DNA of 64,000 nucleotides from Lichtheimia corymbifera B2541 (GCA_000697475.1 JNEU01000851.1:1-64000), one strand, 5' to 3'; counted from the first letter of the stretch, positions 33,703 through 45,359 are shown. Made by a program: numbers and translations. The notes: generated by a model from the sequence alone, not told the origin.

Positions 33703-34223
33703 GTTCAAAAAAGAAAGGTGAAAGCAACAGCAAGTAAATTGGGGAGGCGGATGGAAAAAAAAAGAAAAGGAAGAGAACCGAGTTACTATTCTGCCGTTGT
33801 TACTCTTTGCAGTGGTGGCAAACAGACGGATTTGGATTCATAACACTAGTAATAAGATCTTTCTTCTCTTTATCACTCGGGAATTTATAACTTTTAGCTT
33901 TTGACCGGAAGATATAGATGATCGTAAACGCAATGTAGGTGTTATGCACCAACTTTGGAGGAGGGGATAAGCCCGGGAACATTTACGGTTGTGGATTATT
34001 CTGTTGATCGATGAAGATGGTCTTTCTGGAACGTACACTCACTCATACAAACATTGTGATCCCCCTCTCTCTTTTGAAGCTAATGATCCCATATCCCATC
34101 CTGTATTCACCCTCATGGTATCCCTCTCAGCCGTACCCAATCCCATCATGCATTAAAGGCTTTAAGTGGACGTGCAACAATGCGTGTTGTATTATTTCCT
34201 TTTCGTGTTGATCATGATACAAT
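33703..34223. other. Intergenic region
   Basis: 520 bases between the RhoGAP start and the RPS19 stop, both on the minus strand. It should hold the RhoGAP promoter and the RPS19 3' UTR. No coding frame or repeat was recognised. Confidence 0.5.
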
Positions 34224-34925
34224 TTACTCGTCATCCTCCTCAACAAGGGTCATGGCAATACGATCCAAATCACGTTGGCCATCTTGGGTGATGCGACGAC
34301 CACTACATCATGTAATATAAGCACATGATCCATCCTCTCCACTCTCCAAAAAAGAAACACTTACCCCTTCTTATCCTGTTCAAGGACACCAATCTTCTCA
34401 AGAGCTTGGAGAACACGACGGTTGATGGCACCAGAGGCATCAACGTGGTGAGAAGGACGGCTACCACGGTTGATACGGCCACCATGGATCTTCTTCAAGG
34501 CACCAACACCAACGTTCTTGCGAATGTAAATGTGACGAGCGACCGAAGCTGTACAAAGAAAGAGAAAAAAAAACATTTAGAGTCTGTTGTATAGAGAGGG
34601 TCGTCATTGTGGATAAAGCGTATGGTTTGCGTATCGAATGACGACGACGTGTGTTGCTGCTATGGCAATGGTTGAAGTGACATTTACCAGCACGGACAAA
34701 GAACCAATCGGGATCATAGGGAGCCAACTCCTTGTGAGTACCGGTCTTGACAATGTCAACCCACTTTGGGATCTCGAGCTTGCCAGTACGCTTCAAATAA
34801 GCAGAGTAGGCCTTGATGAACGCTGAATGCAACAAGAACGTGGGTCAATGACAAGGAATAAGATAGAGATCTCGTTGTCCATTCCTACCATGGGCGTTGA
34901 CGTCCTTGACAGTGATACCAGCCAT
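34224..34925 (-). CDS. RPS19: 40S ribosomal protein S19 (eS19)
   Basis: Exons 34889-34925, 34688-34822, 34365-34548 and 34224-34302; 144 residues, the family length. The joined protein begins [20 protein letters not shown] and contains [38 protein letters not shown] and [18 protein letters not shown], all conserved in eS19. It is needed for maturation of the 18S rRNA 3' end and 40S assembly. An acidic tail (VEEDDE) is usual in fungi. All junctions are GT-AG. Confidence 0.97.
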
Positions 34926-35460
34926 GGCTATGTTTGGTCGAAAAGAGAGGGGGAAATCTTTTTCAGGCGACTGAAAATTTATTTGACTGAGAAACAATTT
35001 CTGTGGCGCGATGGATGGCCTTCCTTCAGTCGAGTGCATGGGACTTGCTTGCTTGCTACTCTCAATCATCACAAGAGGTGCCTTTGAATGAAAAGTTATA
35101 GATCATAGACTTTGATAGTTTAGTCCATAAAACAGGATAGTTGCCTAGAATCACAAAATACATTGATCCATAAATAAAGACAATGATGCAGCCGTTTCTT
35201 TACTGCTAATGATATCTATGGTGCAATTGTACATAAGGGTATGGTGAACCAGGTTTGGCCAAAGTTGAGTAAGGTTGTTTCAATTGCTTGTTGGCATCCT
35301 CTAACAGCTGGTATTGTCTTTTTTCTCCCGATCCAGAAATGCACCATGCTGATCTAAATCATCGATATGAAACGTTGTTTTGGCGCCTTCCTTAAATACA
35401 GTCTTCGCGATTGCTGGAAAATTTTGGATAGCATTATCGCTTGCGAATTGTTTGTGCAGG

Positions 35461-35668
35461 TATTATTGTGCAAGCATATCATGCCTCGAAAGGCTCCAGC
35501 ATTGGTCACCTTCCTCTTAAAGAGGACCTTAGTATTTGCACCATTTGCTCCGCATCATGCTTTCGTGAAGCCAAAATGGCGACCAAGGCGTATACCACAA
35601 AGGATCTCAAGCAATCATCATATCATCATGTAAATTGTAAATCATACATTCAAGTTGACTATACGTGA
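35461..35668 (+). other. Coding-like exon with Cys cluster, unassigned
   Basis: After a splice-acceptor-like TTTGTGCAG, the frame reads GIIVQAYHASKGSS ... LSICTICSASCFREAKMATK ... YTTKDLKQSSYHHV to a stop at 35666-35668. The CxxCxxxC cluster followed by an EAK...DLK stretch faintly recalls XPA-like or zinc-ribbon proteins, but there is no good ATG upstream and no second Cys pair. It may be a last exon or a remnant. The rest of 34,926-36,025 holds no recognised gene. Confidence 0.25.
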
Positions 35669-36025
35669 GAATCATTCCTTTTATTTACATTGCCTGTTAT
35701 CTATCATGAGGGCGATGATGGGTGTTGTTGGACGTGTGGGTTGAGTGAATGGGCTCAATTGCAGTGAGGGATTTATTGGCAGCCAGTGTAAAAATTTAAA
35801 GTACATTGATTGGGTATGAAGGATGGTTATGACAATGGGATGCTCGGGATGAAGATGAAGAAGTTGTGTTGACTAGACTAGATTGATCCTCGCTTCGTTT
35901 CTGGTTCCCTGTCCAACGATGATATGCAATGTGAGCACTTGCAGGATTTGTACGACTTGATCACTTGCTTCACCCTCAACTCACCTAAATAATCGTAATC
36001 ATTTGGAAGCTCGTCTTTGATCACT

Positions 36026-37087
36026 TCATCGAGCTTGTCGTGTCGGGCTTGAAGAAAAAGCTTTGTTGTTGACCCTCTTCAACAGCGTAATATGTGGAGT
36101 ATCTTCCACAAAGAGGTCTTCTGTGTCATTGAAGGCATCCTGTATTTCACCTATTCACATAGTAATGAGCATGGAGTTGGATTATCGTAAGAAGCAAAAA
36201 AAATACGTACCAATCAAGTTGTGCGCAGCACTCATTGTATCTCTAGGTGCTACGCCCAGGACTATAACGGTGATTAGTAAAGCGAAGTGAATCAGGCTAT
36301 GCATATGCTGGGTATGTCTACCTTGTGTCCAACTTGCTCTGCACATCGCCACCTCCCATGTGATGATGGCATAATTGATAGGCGAATGGCCTACCATCAC
36401 CAACTACATCATAAATCAATGTTAGTCACTGACACACAATCCTAGCCTTTGTCCGAGTACATATTTACCAATTGTTGCATCACTTCTTGCAAAAGGGCAA
36501 CCTTTTGCTCTGGGCCCTCGATGACGAGGACCTTGCCCTGCATGAGGGTTATCGAGGCCCCCACAGCCTCACGCTTCAGTCGCTGCATAACCTTGCTTGC
36601 AGGGCCTAAATTATATATCAAACAAGAGTATATGAGGTGAGAATCATATCAATGTAACTTTTCAAGTTTCATACCGAAACTTCAATAAGATCTTGCTGCT
36701 CCTTCTTCCACTTGATTTCGCGTTTGATACGCGTGCCACCCATGTTGGACCATTTGCTGGGGGTCATAAGATCCCAAGGATCGATGGTAGTAATGGTGGT
36801 ATTAGTGGCGGGAGTAATGGTGGAAGTAGTGGCGGTATCAGTGGTGGTATCAGTGGTGGTATCAGTGAGGGTATCAATGGGGGTATCGGTGGCGGCAGTA
36901 GTGGTGGTGGAAGTGGCGGTGGTAGAGGTAGGAGTGATGATGGTATCATCCGAAGATGAGGGACCAGGCACTGGCACTTTGGCACAGGCAAGAGGCACCG
37001 GCCTTGAGGCACTGGCAATGGCCTCACGCGAGACACCAGCGATACAAGAAGCAGAAAACTTGCGCCCGAATTCTTGGCGTAGGTCCC
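36026..37087 (-). CDS. Unrecognised Thr-rich protein, 5' end uncertain
   Basis: At least five exons on the minus strand: about 37087 (5' end unclear) to 36675, 36469-36591, 36322-36403, 36211-36261 and 36026-36120, all frame-consistent. The first begins GDLRQEFGRKFSASCIAGVS, has a long TDTT/TTT tract encoded by a 12-bp repeat, and ends DPWDLMTPSKWSNMGG plus KREIKWKKEQQ. The second exon (VMQRLKREAVGASITLMQGK, VLVIEGPEQKV) has the beta-alpha rhythm of a KH-like fold, but this is only an impression. The end (EDLFVEDTPHITLLKR) is unassigned. The family is unknown. The frame stays open upstream into the repeat region and no clean first exon was found. Confidence 0.5.
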
Positions 37088-37231
37088 CTATTCGAGCGCA
37101 TGTTAATATATATAAATGAAGAGAAAAATGCAAAGGATCATTGACACTCACCAAGAGATGGAAGGGATCTTGAGGATGAGATATACAATCAAATAGAAGA
37201 AAGAGAGGTACGATGATGCTGGTGACAACAG

Positions 37232-37735
37232 CCTTGTTCATATGTGGTTGGGCGTGAGAATTGTTGTCCATGCAAGAAAATGAGAATGTGATGAATTGAG
37301 CAGATGAATCAAGCATCTTGGAATACCGAGGTCGAAGGATGATGGATATGATACGTCAATAGCTGATAAAATGTCTGCTGGTTGATGTATGTTGCCCAAG
37401 AATGTGATGAATTGAGCCGATGAATCATGCATCTTGGAATACCGAGGTCGAAGGATGATGGAAATGATGCATCAACAGCGATAAAAAGCGTGATTGTTGT
37501 ATGTTGCCCAAGAAAAATGTGATGAATTGAGCCGATGAATCATGCTTCTTGGAATACCGAGGTCGAAGGATGATGGAGCCGATACGTCAATAGCTGATAA
37601 ATGCGCGATAATTGCATGTTGTCAATACAAAAAAAGAAGGGTGATGGATCGAGTATGTCGAAGATGATGGAGCTGGTACGTCAATAGCTGATAAAGTGGT
37701 CAAGCGTCTTAGAACATGAGGGTCAAAGGAGAGCC
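37232..37735. repeat. 116-bp tandem array, about 3.5 copies
   Basis: Units begin with TGTGATGAATTGAG at 37287, 37403 and 37518, then a degenerate one near 37641; spacing 116, 115 and 123. Each contains ATACCGAGGTCGAAGGATGA and GTCAATAGCTGATAAA or variants. The head of the array (37,232-37,345) is related to the single copy at 20,551-20,660. The array has no coding frame of note and adjoins the uncertain 5' end of the gene on its left. Confidence 0.8.
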
Positions 37736-38419
37736 GCAGCAAGAACAACTGATCTATCCACCTACTCGTCTTGAAAGGAGTACGTCATGTACACGCCATG
37801 AGGTCAACGTTCACTTGAATCCACGCAATTGAGAGCTTAGCATAGTGGAGTAGAGCTGATCAACGGTGACAAGCAGCTAATGGAGGGTCACGTTTGACTT
37901 GAACAAAGATAATGCGGAAATAGAGGAGAGAGAGGAGAAGGGGGAAAGGCCAGCTCTTCCAAAATGGGAAAATCATGCTTTGGAGTGGTAACAACATGGA
38001 GACAGTCCCAATTAATGAAGCATGTGGAAGCAAAAGAACAGCAAAATGACACCATCCATCATAGCAACAGCTATCAGCAATATGACCATAAGACGAGTTG
38101 TCAAAAGACCATTACAACTATTGGACTCCTTGGCCCATTTTGTCTCCAACCCAGCATAATTGCAAATGAACATTCTCGAACGTATGATTTATTCTTGAGT
38201 GAGATCCATTAAATAGGTGACATTAACTAATATGAATACGATGCTATATAAGATAGAAAGTGTGACCTTACAAAAGAAGAGTGCCTGACCGACTATTTCC
38301 ATGCCAAGAGAACAGGTGGGGCGGATTTGCTCAGCAAGGAACTGCGGAGTGATGACGATTGAACTCTCAACTTCTCCTTCTCACTTGAACAACTACTACT
38401 ACAACTACCAACAGCCGTT
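37736..38419. other. Intergenic region upstream of the UBX gene
   Basis: About 680 bases without a recognised gene. A frame directly upstream of the UBX start (GGADLLSKELRSDD, about 38316-38360) reads like coding sequence in the same phase as the UBX protein but ends in a stop. It could be an upstream exon joined through a GTGATG donor; this was not resolved. Confidence 0.4.
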
Positions 38420-39379
38420 ATGGAATCGCCAGCACCCGCATCGCAAGATAGTACACCTCCTCCTCCACCAGAGCCTCCTGTGTTCGATAGGCAGATTAAA
38501 ATGATTCGGCCACCAGCCAATGCACCAGCGATAGGTAGCGTCTCCAACATGACCAGTTCACCACCCCCCGATCGATGGCTTCTAATCTCCAATGGCAAGT
38601 TTTATAGTTGAGTTGCCAGAATCCTTTTACAAGTTATCACCCAATGAAGTCAAGAGTTTATATCAGTCGCATGTTGAACGTCGAGAGAACTTGGAAAATA
38701 GGTAATGCAAAGGATACCACTTTTAAAGCAAGAGGGATCTCACCTTTCCATGCTACTACCAGGCCGCTCAAGACACAAAAGATACGCGTTGCCGAGGAAC
38801 AAGAACGAATGAAAAAGTATCCAAAGACCACCATCCGTGTACGATTTCCTGATAGTACAATGCTTCAAGCGACATTCAAATCAAGCGAGCGAGGTATATA
38901 TATATGCACGAGGAGAGATTGTATATGGATCATTGACATGCCTATCCATAGTGCGCGATCTATATGATTTTGTTCAATCCACGTTGGAAACACCCAGTCG
39001 CAAGTTTTTGCTTTGTCTACCTCCAAGATCAAAATTGATTGAACCTGAATTGACCCTTTACAAGGCAGGCCTTGCACCGGCATCCAATGTCACGTTTGTA
39101 TGGATTGAAAAGGCGGCTCCTGGACAACGTGGTACGTATATTTGCTGTTGACTACTATACATGGATGGATATGGATGCTAACAAACAATGAATTCAGATG
39201 TGCCTGCAGTTACACAAACCTATTTGAGCATGATGGAAGATTTGCCACCCCCCTCGGTTCCATCCCCAGTCTCTTCGCCAGGAACAGCAAGTACAGCAAG
39301 TAATTCAAGCGCTAGTGCCTCCACAAAAAAAGCTGGATCGATGCCAAAATGGTTACAAAAGGGGTTATTCAAGAAATAG
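38420..39379 (+). CDS. UBX4: UBX-domain protein, Ubx4/TUG (ASPSCR1) type
   Basis: Exons 38420-38534, 38608-38701, 38763-38893, 38952-39131 and 39198-39379; 233 residues. The block ELPESFYKLSPNEVKSLYQS, VAEEQERMKKYPKTTIRVRF and RDLYDFVQSTLETPSRKFLL followed by LPPRSKLIE matches the region around the UBX domain of TUG/ASPSCR1 and yeast Ubx4, which bind the Cdc48/p97 ATPase and remodel its hexamers. The intron 38535-38607 removes what otherwise looks like a frameshift. The N-terminal ubiquitin-like domain of full-length family members was not found, so the true start may be further upstream (see the preceding region) or this is a short form. The C-terminus is Ser/Thr-rich and ends WLQKGLFKK. Confidence 0.85.
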
Positions 39380-40141
39380 TGGCACATTCATTCTCTCTTT
39401 TTTACATATTCCATGACAATGGCCTTTTACCAGAATATATTCAAGTTGGTGGTATTATTCGATAGGATGGATTCTTTAAGCGTTGTTCTTTTGGATGATA
39501 GTAAACATAATGTGATGCAACTACGTCACTCGTACAAACCTTTTGCGCATGAGAATTGAAGGATACCAGCTCTAGAGATATTATATTTAGGATTTCTTTG
39601 TTGCTGACTCCAATTTTTTTTGTGGCAAGCACGTGGGTGCATGCATGCATGATTTGTTTCCTTTGCTGCTGTATTATTACGATGCTGAGATGCACATCGC
39701 GTCATCCTGCTTCATAAAGGGGAGAATGATACCTACCGTTGCCATGGTATCAATGGCTCTTATGGGATGCGGACATGAAAGAAAAAGAAGCGAGTACATA
39801 AGGATGCTGCATGATGCATGATACCATTCCTCTTCATGTAGGTTGATGAGTTGCAACGGCAACCCGCTTTTTTTCTCTCTTTCTCTTCTCTTTACAAGAC
39901 CAAAAGGTGATGATAATCAAAGACGACACGTGTATGCGTTGAGGATTGACCCGTGCAGGGTCGGATCAAGGTGTGCAAATAGTCACATTACTCGTCCTCC
40001 CCTTTTATGTCGAATACTTCTGGATCGCCACTAGTGGCTCTTTCAGCACACCCACACACACACATCACTCATACCCCGTTTTTCTCTCTTTTTCTTTCCA
40101 CCTCTCCTCTACTCCCTTCGCTTTCTCTTTGACTATCTATC
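39380..40141. other. Intergenic region, CDC34 promoter side
   Basis: 760 bases with no recognised gene. Pyrimidine-rich DNA (about 40080-40140) precedes the CDC34 start, as before several starts in this window. Confidence 0.45.
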
Positions 40142-41489
40142 ATGGCATCTTCCGCTGCAAGTATCCTTCAACGACAATACAAAGGCATGGTTCTATTCCA
40201 AATTGTATAAACATATATCGCTAACCTGGCCTATTATGTATCTATCTAGAGCTTACACGACACCCCGTTCCGGGCTTTGTGGTGGATCTCAAGAATGACA
40301 ACATTTTCGAATGGTACACCCATCCCTTTATTTCATAGGTTTCCATGAGACGCTAAGCAGTGCATTAGGGACGTTGCCATTATCGGATCGCCAAAGACTA
40401 TCTATGAAGGCGGCTACTTTAAGGTAATGAGAGAGAGGGGGAAGAGATGGGCTCCATGGACCTCGTCGACATACAACTGATCTCAACCACCACGTAACAA
40501 ACAGGCCACCATGTCGTTCCCAGAAGACTATCCATTCAACCCACCCACATTCCGCTTCAACCGTGATTTCTATCACCCCAATGGTATGTTTCGCTTTTTC
40601 CTTGTTGCTAGGTTACAGGTTGCTATCGATATGGGATTGCTCACGGCTCTATCTCTGACCCTCCTAGTTTACCCTGATGGCCGATTATGTATTTCGATTT
40701 TACATCCACCAGGCGATGATCCCGTCAGTGGCGAAAAGGCAGAGGTGAGTAATGCCAGTATGATAGCACATTGAATTGGAGTTATTGAACAAAGGGCGAT
40801 TTGCTTTAGGAACGATGGAATCCAACACAGGTAAAAAGAGAGGGATAAGGAAATGCAAGACTATAGTACTTATTCACACACACATCCATGCCATGGCTTT
40901 TTGTTTTGGGATCAGTCTGTCGAAAGTGAGTATCAAAACTGTAGCAAAAAGAGAGAGAATCGTATGACTCAATCATTTTGACAGGTGTACTTATTTCGAT
41001 TGTTTCACTGTTTGCTGATCCAAACTGTTCAAGCCCAGCCAATGTTGATGCAGGAGTGAGTGAAAGGGAGAGGGATGGAGGGCGGCGAGAGGAGGAAAAG
41101 AAAAAGACCGAGCTAACACTTGATGAGTAGGTAGCATATCGCAAGAATCGTGAATTATTCGATAGCATAGTCCGAAGTAAGTAATCGTGCCACCCGTGGA
41201 TACCCGTGTTTATTCCTCGTGCCGCTGATCATTGGTATATTCGTGTCTCGTGCATATAGCCCAAGTAGAAGCGTCCAAGAAGGATATCCCCCCTGGTTTC
41301 CAAATGCCGAAAAGTGAAAAGGATTTCATGATTGCCGCTCCAGCAGAGATTGAAGAAGATGAAAACTTGTAAGTTTAATCAATGCATTTCACAAAAAGAG
41401 GATGTTCCACTGATAGGACGATACACGGTAGCTGGTATGATTCTGCGGAAAGCGACTTTTTAGACGATGATGATGAGGAAGAGCTATGA
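40142..41489 (+). CDS. CDC34: Ubiquitin-conjugating enzyme Cdc34 (UBE2R)
   Basis: Eleven exons: 40142-40184, 40250-40313, 40369-40423, 40505-40583, 40668-40744, 40810-40830, 40916-40925, 40985-41055, 41131-41176, 41260-41368 and 41432-41489; 210 residues. E2 partner of SCF ligases in cell-cycle control. Landmarks are NIFEWDVAIIGSPKTIYEGG, FPEDYPFNPPTFRF and GRLCISILHPPGDDPVSGEK: catalytic Cys near residue 88 followed by the Cdc34-specific acidic-loop insertion. Then ERWNPTQSVESVLISIVSLF, SPANVDAG and the acidic tail DDDDEEEL used to dock on cullin. Exons of 21 and 10 bases are true microexons forced by the protein sequence. Intron 1 must use a GC donor (AAAG|GCATGG). Confidence 0.94.
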
Positions 41490-41656
41490 CTGGAAATGGG
41501 AAATAGCGGGTAAACACTGGCGATAGATGGGCTGCGCTGTTTAAAGTGAAACATAAAAAAGTTTTGTTCCTGAATTCGTTTGGTTTGGCATATTTCTACT
41601 CTTTTCTTCATTACTTTTTCTTTTCCCACCTCTTCCCGCTCGGCCCACTTGTAGCC

Positions 41657-42694
41657 ATGTCAACCACCACCAAGCGATCGACACCTTTTTATTTTGGCGG
41701 TGCTGCCTCATGCGTTGCTGCAATGGTTGTCCACCCTTTTGACTTGACCAAGGTGCGCTTACAAACCATGAAGGGTTCAGCACAAAACGGCATGTTCTCC
41801 ACCATGATCAGCATTGCCAAGAATGAAGGTGTGTTGGCATTGTATGCTGGTTTATCTGCCAGCATTTTGCGACAAGCAACCTATTCGACTGTACGTTTTG
41901 GTGTCTACGATAAGCTCAAGCAAATTGTGAACAAGCGCACAGACAGTGAGTCTCAATTGAAAGCAGCATCAGCATCAGCATCAGCATAATTCTAATCCCC
42001 GCTTTAGGTCCAACGGTATGGCATTTGTTGGCATGTTCCAGTACGGCAGGTGCTCTTGGTGGTGCATGTGGCAACCCTGGTGATGTTGTCAATGTGCGTA
42101 TGCAAAACGATGGTCAATTGCCTCCTCATCAACGTCGAAACTACAAGCATGCTTTGGATGGTGTTGTGCGTATGTCTCGTGAAGAAGGCATTGCCTCGCT
42201 TTTCCGTGGTGTCGGACCCAATGTCAACCGAGCTATTTTGATGACTTCCTCTCAGTGTGTTTCCTATGACGTCTTTAAGGATCTTTTGCTCCGTTATAGC
42301 CCATTGCAAGATGGTTTGGCTGTTCATCTTTCTTCAAGTATCCTTGCGGTATGTATAGTGTTGCAGGATATATATATTTTACAAAATGCTTATGTGTGTA
42401 TCATAGGGTTTGGTGGCAACTACCGTGTGTTCGCCTGTTGATGTAATCAAGACACGTATCATGTCGGCAGGTGCAGGTGGTGCTGAAATGTCGGCATTGT
42501 CTATCATGGCTCACATGTACAAGGCAGAAGGCATTGCTTCATTCTTCAAGGGCTGGACACCTGCCTTTATTCGTCTTGGTCCCCAAACAATCATCACTTT
42601 TGTTGTTCTTGAACAATTCAAAAAATGGCACGCTGCATGGCATGATCGTGCACTCGTCACTGCTCCTGCTGCAGCAGCAACCAACAAGCTGTAA
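41657..42694 (+). CDS. DIC1: Mitochondrial dicarboxylate carrier (Dic1 type)
   Basis: Exons 41657-41945, 42008-42348 and 42407-42694; 305 residues. There are three mitochondrial-carrier repeats with P-x-D/E-x-x-K/R signatures: HPFDLTKVRLQ, NPGDVVNVRMQND and SPVDVIKTRIMS. The second-repeat GNPGDVVNVRMQNDGQLP is the characteristic Dic1 motif. The protein exchanges malate or succinate for phosphate across the inner mitochondrial membrane. It starts MSTTTKRSTPFYFGG with no cleavable leader, as usual. The short alternative frame at 41,946-42,007 (ASASASA) is intron sequence. It is first in a run of four mitochondrial genes on this strand. Confidence 0.94.
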
Positions 42695-43141
42695 TTCCCA
42701 TACCTCTTTTGCATTGCCTTAATTATTACCATATCATATCCATTTCCTCCTCCTCCTCCTCCTCTTCTCCCCTCCCATCTTTGCATAGATCATAGATATA
42801 GATTCTCATTAAAATCTCACGCATTTCATATACGAATCTCGGTTGTGTCATTGTCTCACGTGATATATAGAGTAAAGCCTCGTGGGAAAGTGCTATAATA
42901 TGATGTCTTTTATGTATAAAATGTCATGCTTATATCACATGGATCACGTGATGCATTTACGAGCTTTTTCATTACAAAGGATATGTGGGATGCTGTTTAT
43001 GGATTCATCATAGATGGATTGGGTGGGGAGGGGTGATTGGGACATCATCGGAGAATGCCGTGTGTGTCGCTATGGAGTGGTGGGTGGGTGTGTGGTCAGC
43101 CAGCTCCACAGCTTCTTTCCTTTACACAACGTTGATTTGTA

Positions 43142-43821
43142 ATGCTCAGGCCAGCAGCTCTTTTATTCAACCTTTCACGTCGACATTGTGCCAATGCTCG
43201 CTTATCGTTGACGACACGATCGAGACCACTTCGTTCTGTTGCTGCCACTACTCGATTCGTCGCTTGCCGATCATTGAGCTACACTCGTCCCACCCATGAC
43301 GCCGCCGACACGGGCAATGTCACCAAAGCAGCCAGTATCGAAAATGGACTCACAATCTCGGACAAGGCTATCAAGGTATGCACGCACGTTCATAATAGTA
43401 ATAGAGTATATTTGGGAACTCACACCTCACTTTTTGGGATAGCAACTGAAATATATTGCCGAGCGAGACAACGACCCCGACATGATGTTGAGGATATTGG
43501 TGGATTCAGGAGGATGCCATGGTTATCAAAACAAGATTGAAATTACACATACCCTGGAAGAAGATGACACGTAAGTAATGATTATGGTGTATTCAAGGTG
43601 GATTGTTTGCTAATTTCATTTCATGCAGCGTGTTTGTAAAGGACGGAGTCAAGGTGGTGGTTGATTCGATTTCGATGCAATTCATTCGAGGATCTACTGT
43701 GGACTTTGTACAAGAATTGATTGGATCCACTTTCCAAGTCGTTGACAATCCCAATGCAAAGAATAGCTGTGGCTGCAACATTTCGTATGATATCGACCTT
43801 GATATGCTTACTCAGAACTAG
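43142..43821 (+). CDS. ISA2: Mitochondrial iron-sulfur assembly protein Isa2
   Basis: Exons 43142-43375, 43443-43570 and 43629-43821; 184 residues. The first 60 residues are Arg/Ser/Ala-rich without acidic residues at the start (MLRPAALLFNLSRRHC), a mitochondrial presequence. The A-type carrier domain has its three conserved cysteines: SGGCHGYQ near residue 103 and NSCGCNISY near residues 168-170. With Isa1 and Iba57, Isa2 makes [4Fe-4S] clusters for aconitase and lipoate synthase. All introns are GT-AG and in frame. Confidence 0.95.
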
Positions 43822-44296
43822 AACATCTCCATCCATATGTATACTTTTTTTGCTTCCCATTAAACGTTTTTCCTTGTGTGTATACCTACTTACTATCGTC
43901 AATGGAGATTGGAAATGTGTAAAAGAAAAAAGTATCCAATGATAATGAGCCATTAAAACTCATGAGCCATGGCTGGGTACGATCATCCCTTTATCAACAA
44001 CCACCCATGTCTAGGTACAACATGGATTTATTTCAGGTCCAAGAGGATCAACATGATCTTGGATTACACATATTAACATGACATTTTTCACATGCTCATA
44101 ACAACCAACAACAGCAAAAAGAACAAAGAGCTGCGTCACACAAAATGGCGGATTTCAGACCCTGGGTGAGTTGATCCAATAGCAACAAGGCGGTTCGGGA
44201 TGGGCTGCAAAGGAAAAAAAATTTTCGAAGAATAAAAGTAAGGCGAGAGGAGGCAACTTCTGTTTCCTTCCTTTTTTACAACCCCTCTCTACAGAT

Positions 44297-45359
44297 ATGG
44301 CCGAAAAGTCCCAGAACCAGTTCGTTATCGTAAGTCATCTTGATTCATGCTATGGATGTTGGTATGGCATAGGATATTAACCCTATGTCTTTGTATAATA
44401 GGATTTCCTTATGGGTGGTGTCTCTGCTGCCGTCTCCAAGACTGCTGCTGCCCCCATTGAGCGTATCAAGCTCTTGATCCAAAACCAGGATGAGATGATC
44501 AAGCAAGGTCGTCTTGCTACCCCCTACAAGGGCATTGGCGACTGCTTTGCCCGTACCATGAAGGATGAGGGTGTTGTCTCTTTCTGGCGTGGTAACACTG
44601 CCAACATCATCCGTTACTTCCCCACCCAAGCTTTGAACTTTGCTTTCAAGGATAAGTTCAAGCGTATGTTCAACAAGGACAAGAAGAAGGATGGTTACTG
44701 GGCCTGGTTCGCCGGTAACTTGGCTTCTGGTAAGTTTTTTTATTATTATTGAAAAAGGGGTAATCCTATACAGTGACTGATTTATGAATGGTGGCTGGTG
44801 ATGATTAGGTGGTGCTGCTGGTGCCTCTTCTCTTTTCTTCGTCTACTCCCTTGATTATGCCCGTACTCGTCTTGCTAACGATGCTAAGGCTGCCAAGGGT
44901 GGTGGAGACCGTCAATTCAACGGTCTTGTTGATGTCTACCGCAAGACCTTGAAGTCTGATGGTATTGCCGGTTTGTACCGTGGTTTCACCATCTCTTGTG
45001 TTGGTATCATTGTCTACCGTGGTCTTTACTTCGGTATGTACGACTCCCTCAAGCCCGCTCTCCCTGAGAACCTCCAAAAGAACTTCTTGGCCTCTTTCTT
45101 GCTTGGCTGGGCTGTTACCACTGGTGCTGGTCTTGCTTCTTACCCCATTGATACCGTCCGCAGACGTATGATGATGACCTCTGGTGCTGCTGTCAAGTAC
45201 GACTCTTCCATCCACGCCTTCAAGGAAATCGTCAAGAACGAGGGTACCAAGTCTCTCTTCAAGGGTGCCGGTGCTAACATTCTCCGTGCCATCGCTGGTG
45301 CTGGTGTCTTGTCTGGTTATGATGCCCTTCAAGAAATCCTTTTCGGCAAGAAGTTCTAA
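44297..45359 (+). CDS. AAC: ADP/ATP carrier (adenine nucleotide translocator)
   Basis: Exons 44297-44329, 44402-44729 and 44809-45359; 303 residues. The protein exchanges cytosolic ADP for matrix ATP. It starts [20 protein letters not shown] and has the three carrier repeats ([35 protein letters not shown]); RRRMMM near residue 238 is the signature unique to this carrier. Codon use is extremely biased (GGT, GCT, AAG, CTT), like RPS6. This produces long antisense open frames that are not genes. An ATG at 44145 followed by GTGAGT at 44166, and an ACAG at 44291-44294, suggest a 5' UTR intron or upstream ORF (inference). Confidence 0.97.

Noticed and set aside
36764..37036. 90-residue Pro-rich frame (LIPPLIPPL) on the minus strand
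   Set aside because: Alternative phase of the 12-bp repeat; the Thr-rich frame leads into well-spliced downstream exons.
37287..37735. CRISPR-like array
   Set aside because: Units of 116 bp are contiguous with no unique spacers, and the genome is eukaryotic.
38535..38620. Frameshift in the UBX gene
   Set aside because: The apparent break disappears if 38,535-38,607 is an intron with GTAGCG and TTATAG borders, which joins PAIVELPESF in frame.
44805..45332. 175-residue antisense frame across the ADP/ATP carrier
   Set aside because: Shadow of biased codons in a confirmed carrier exon; Thr/Gly-rich composition has no family signature.
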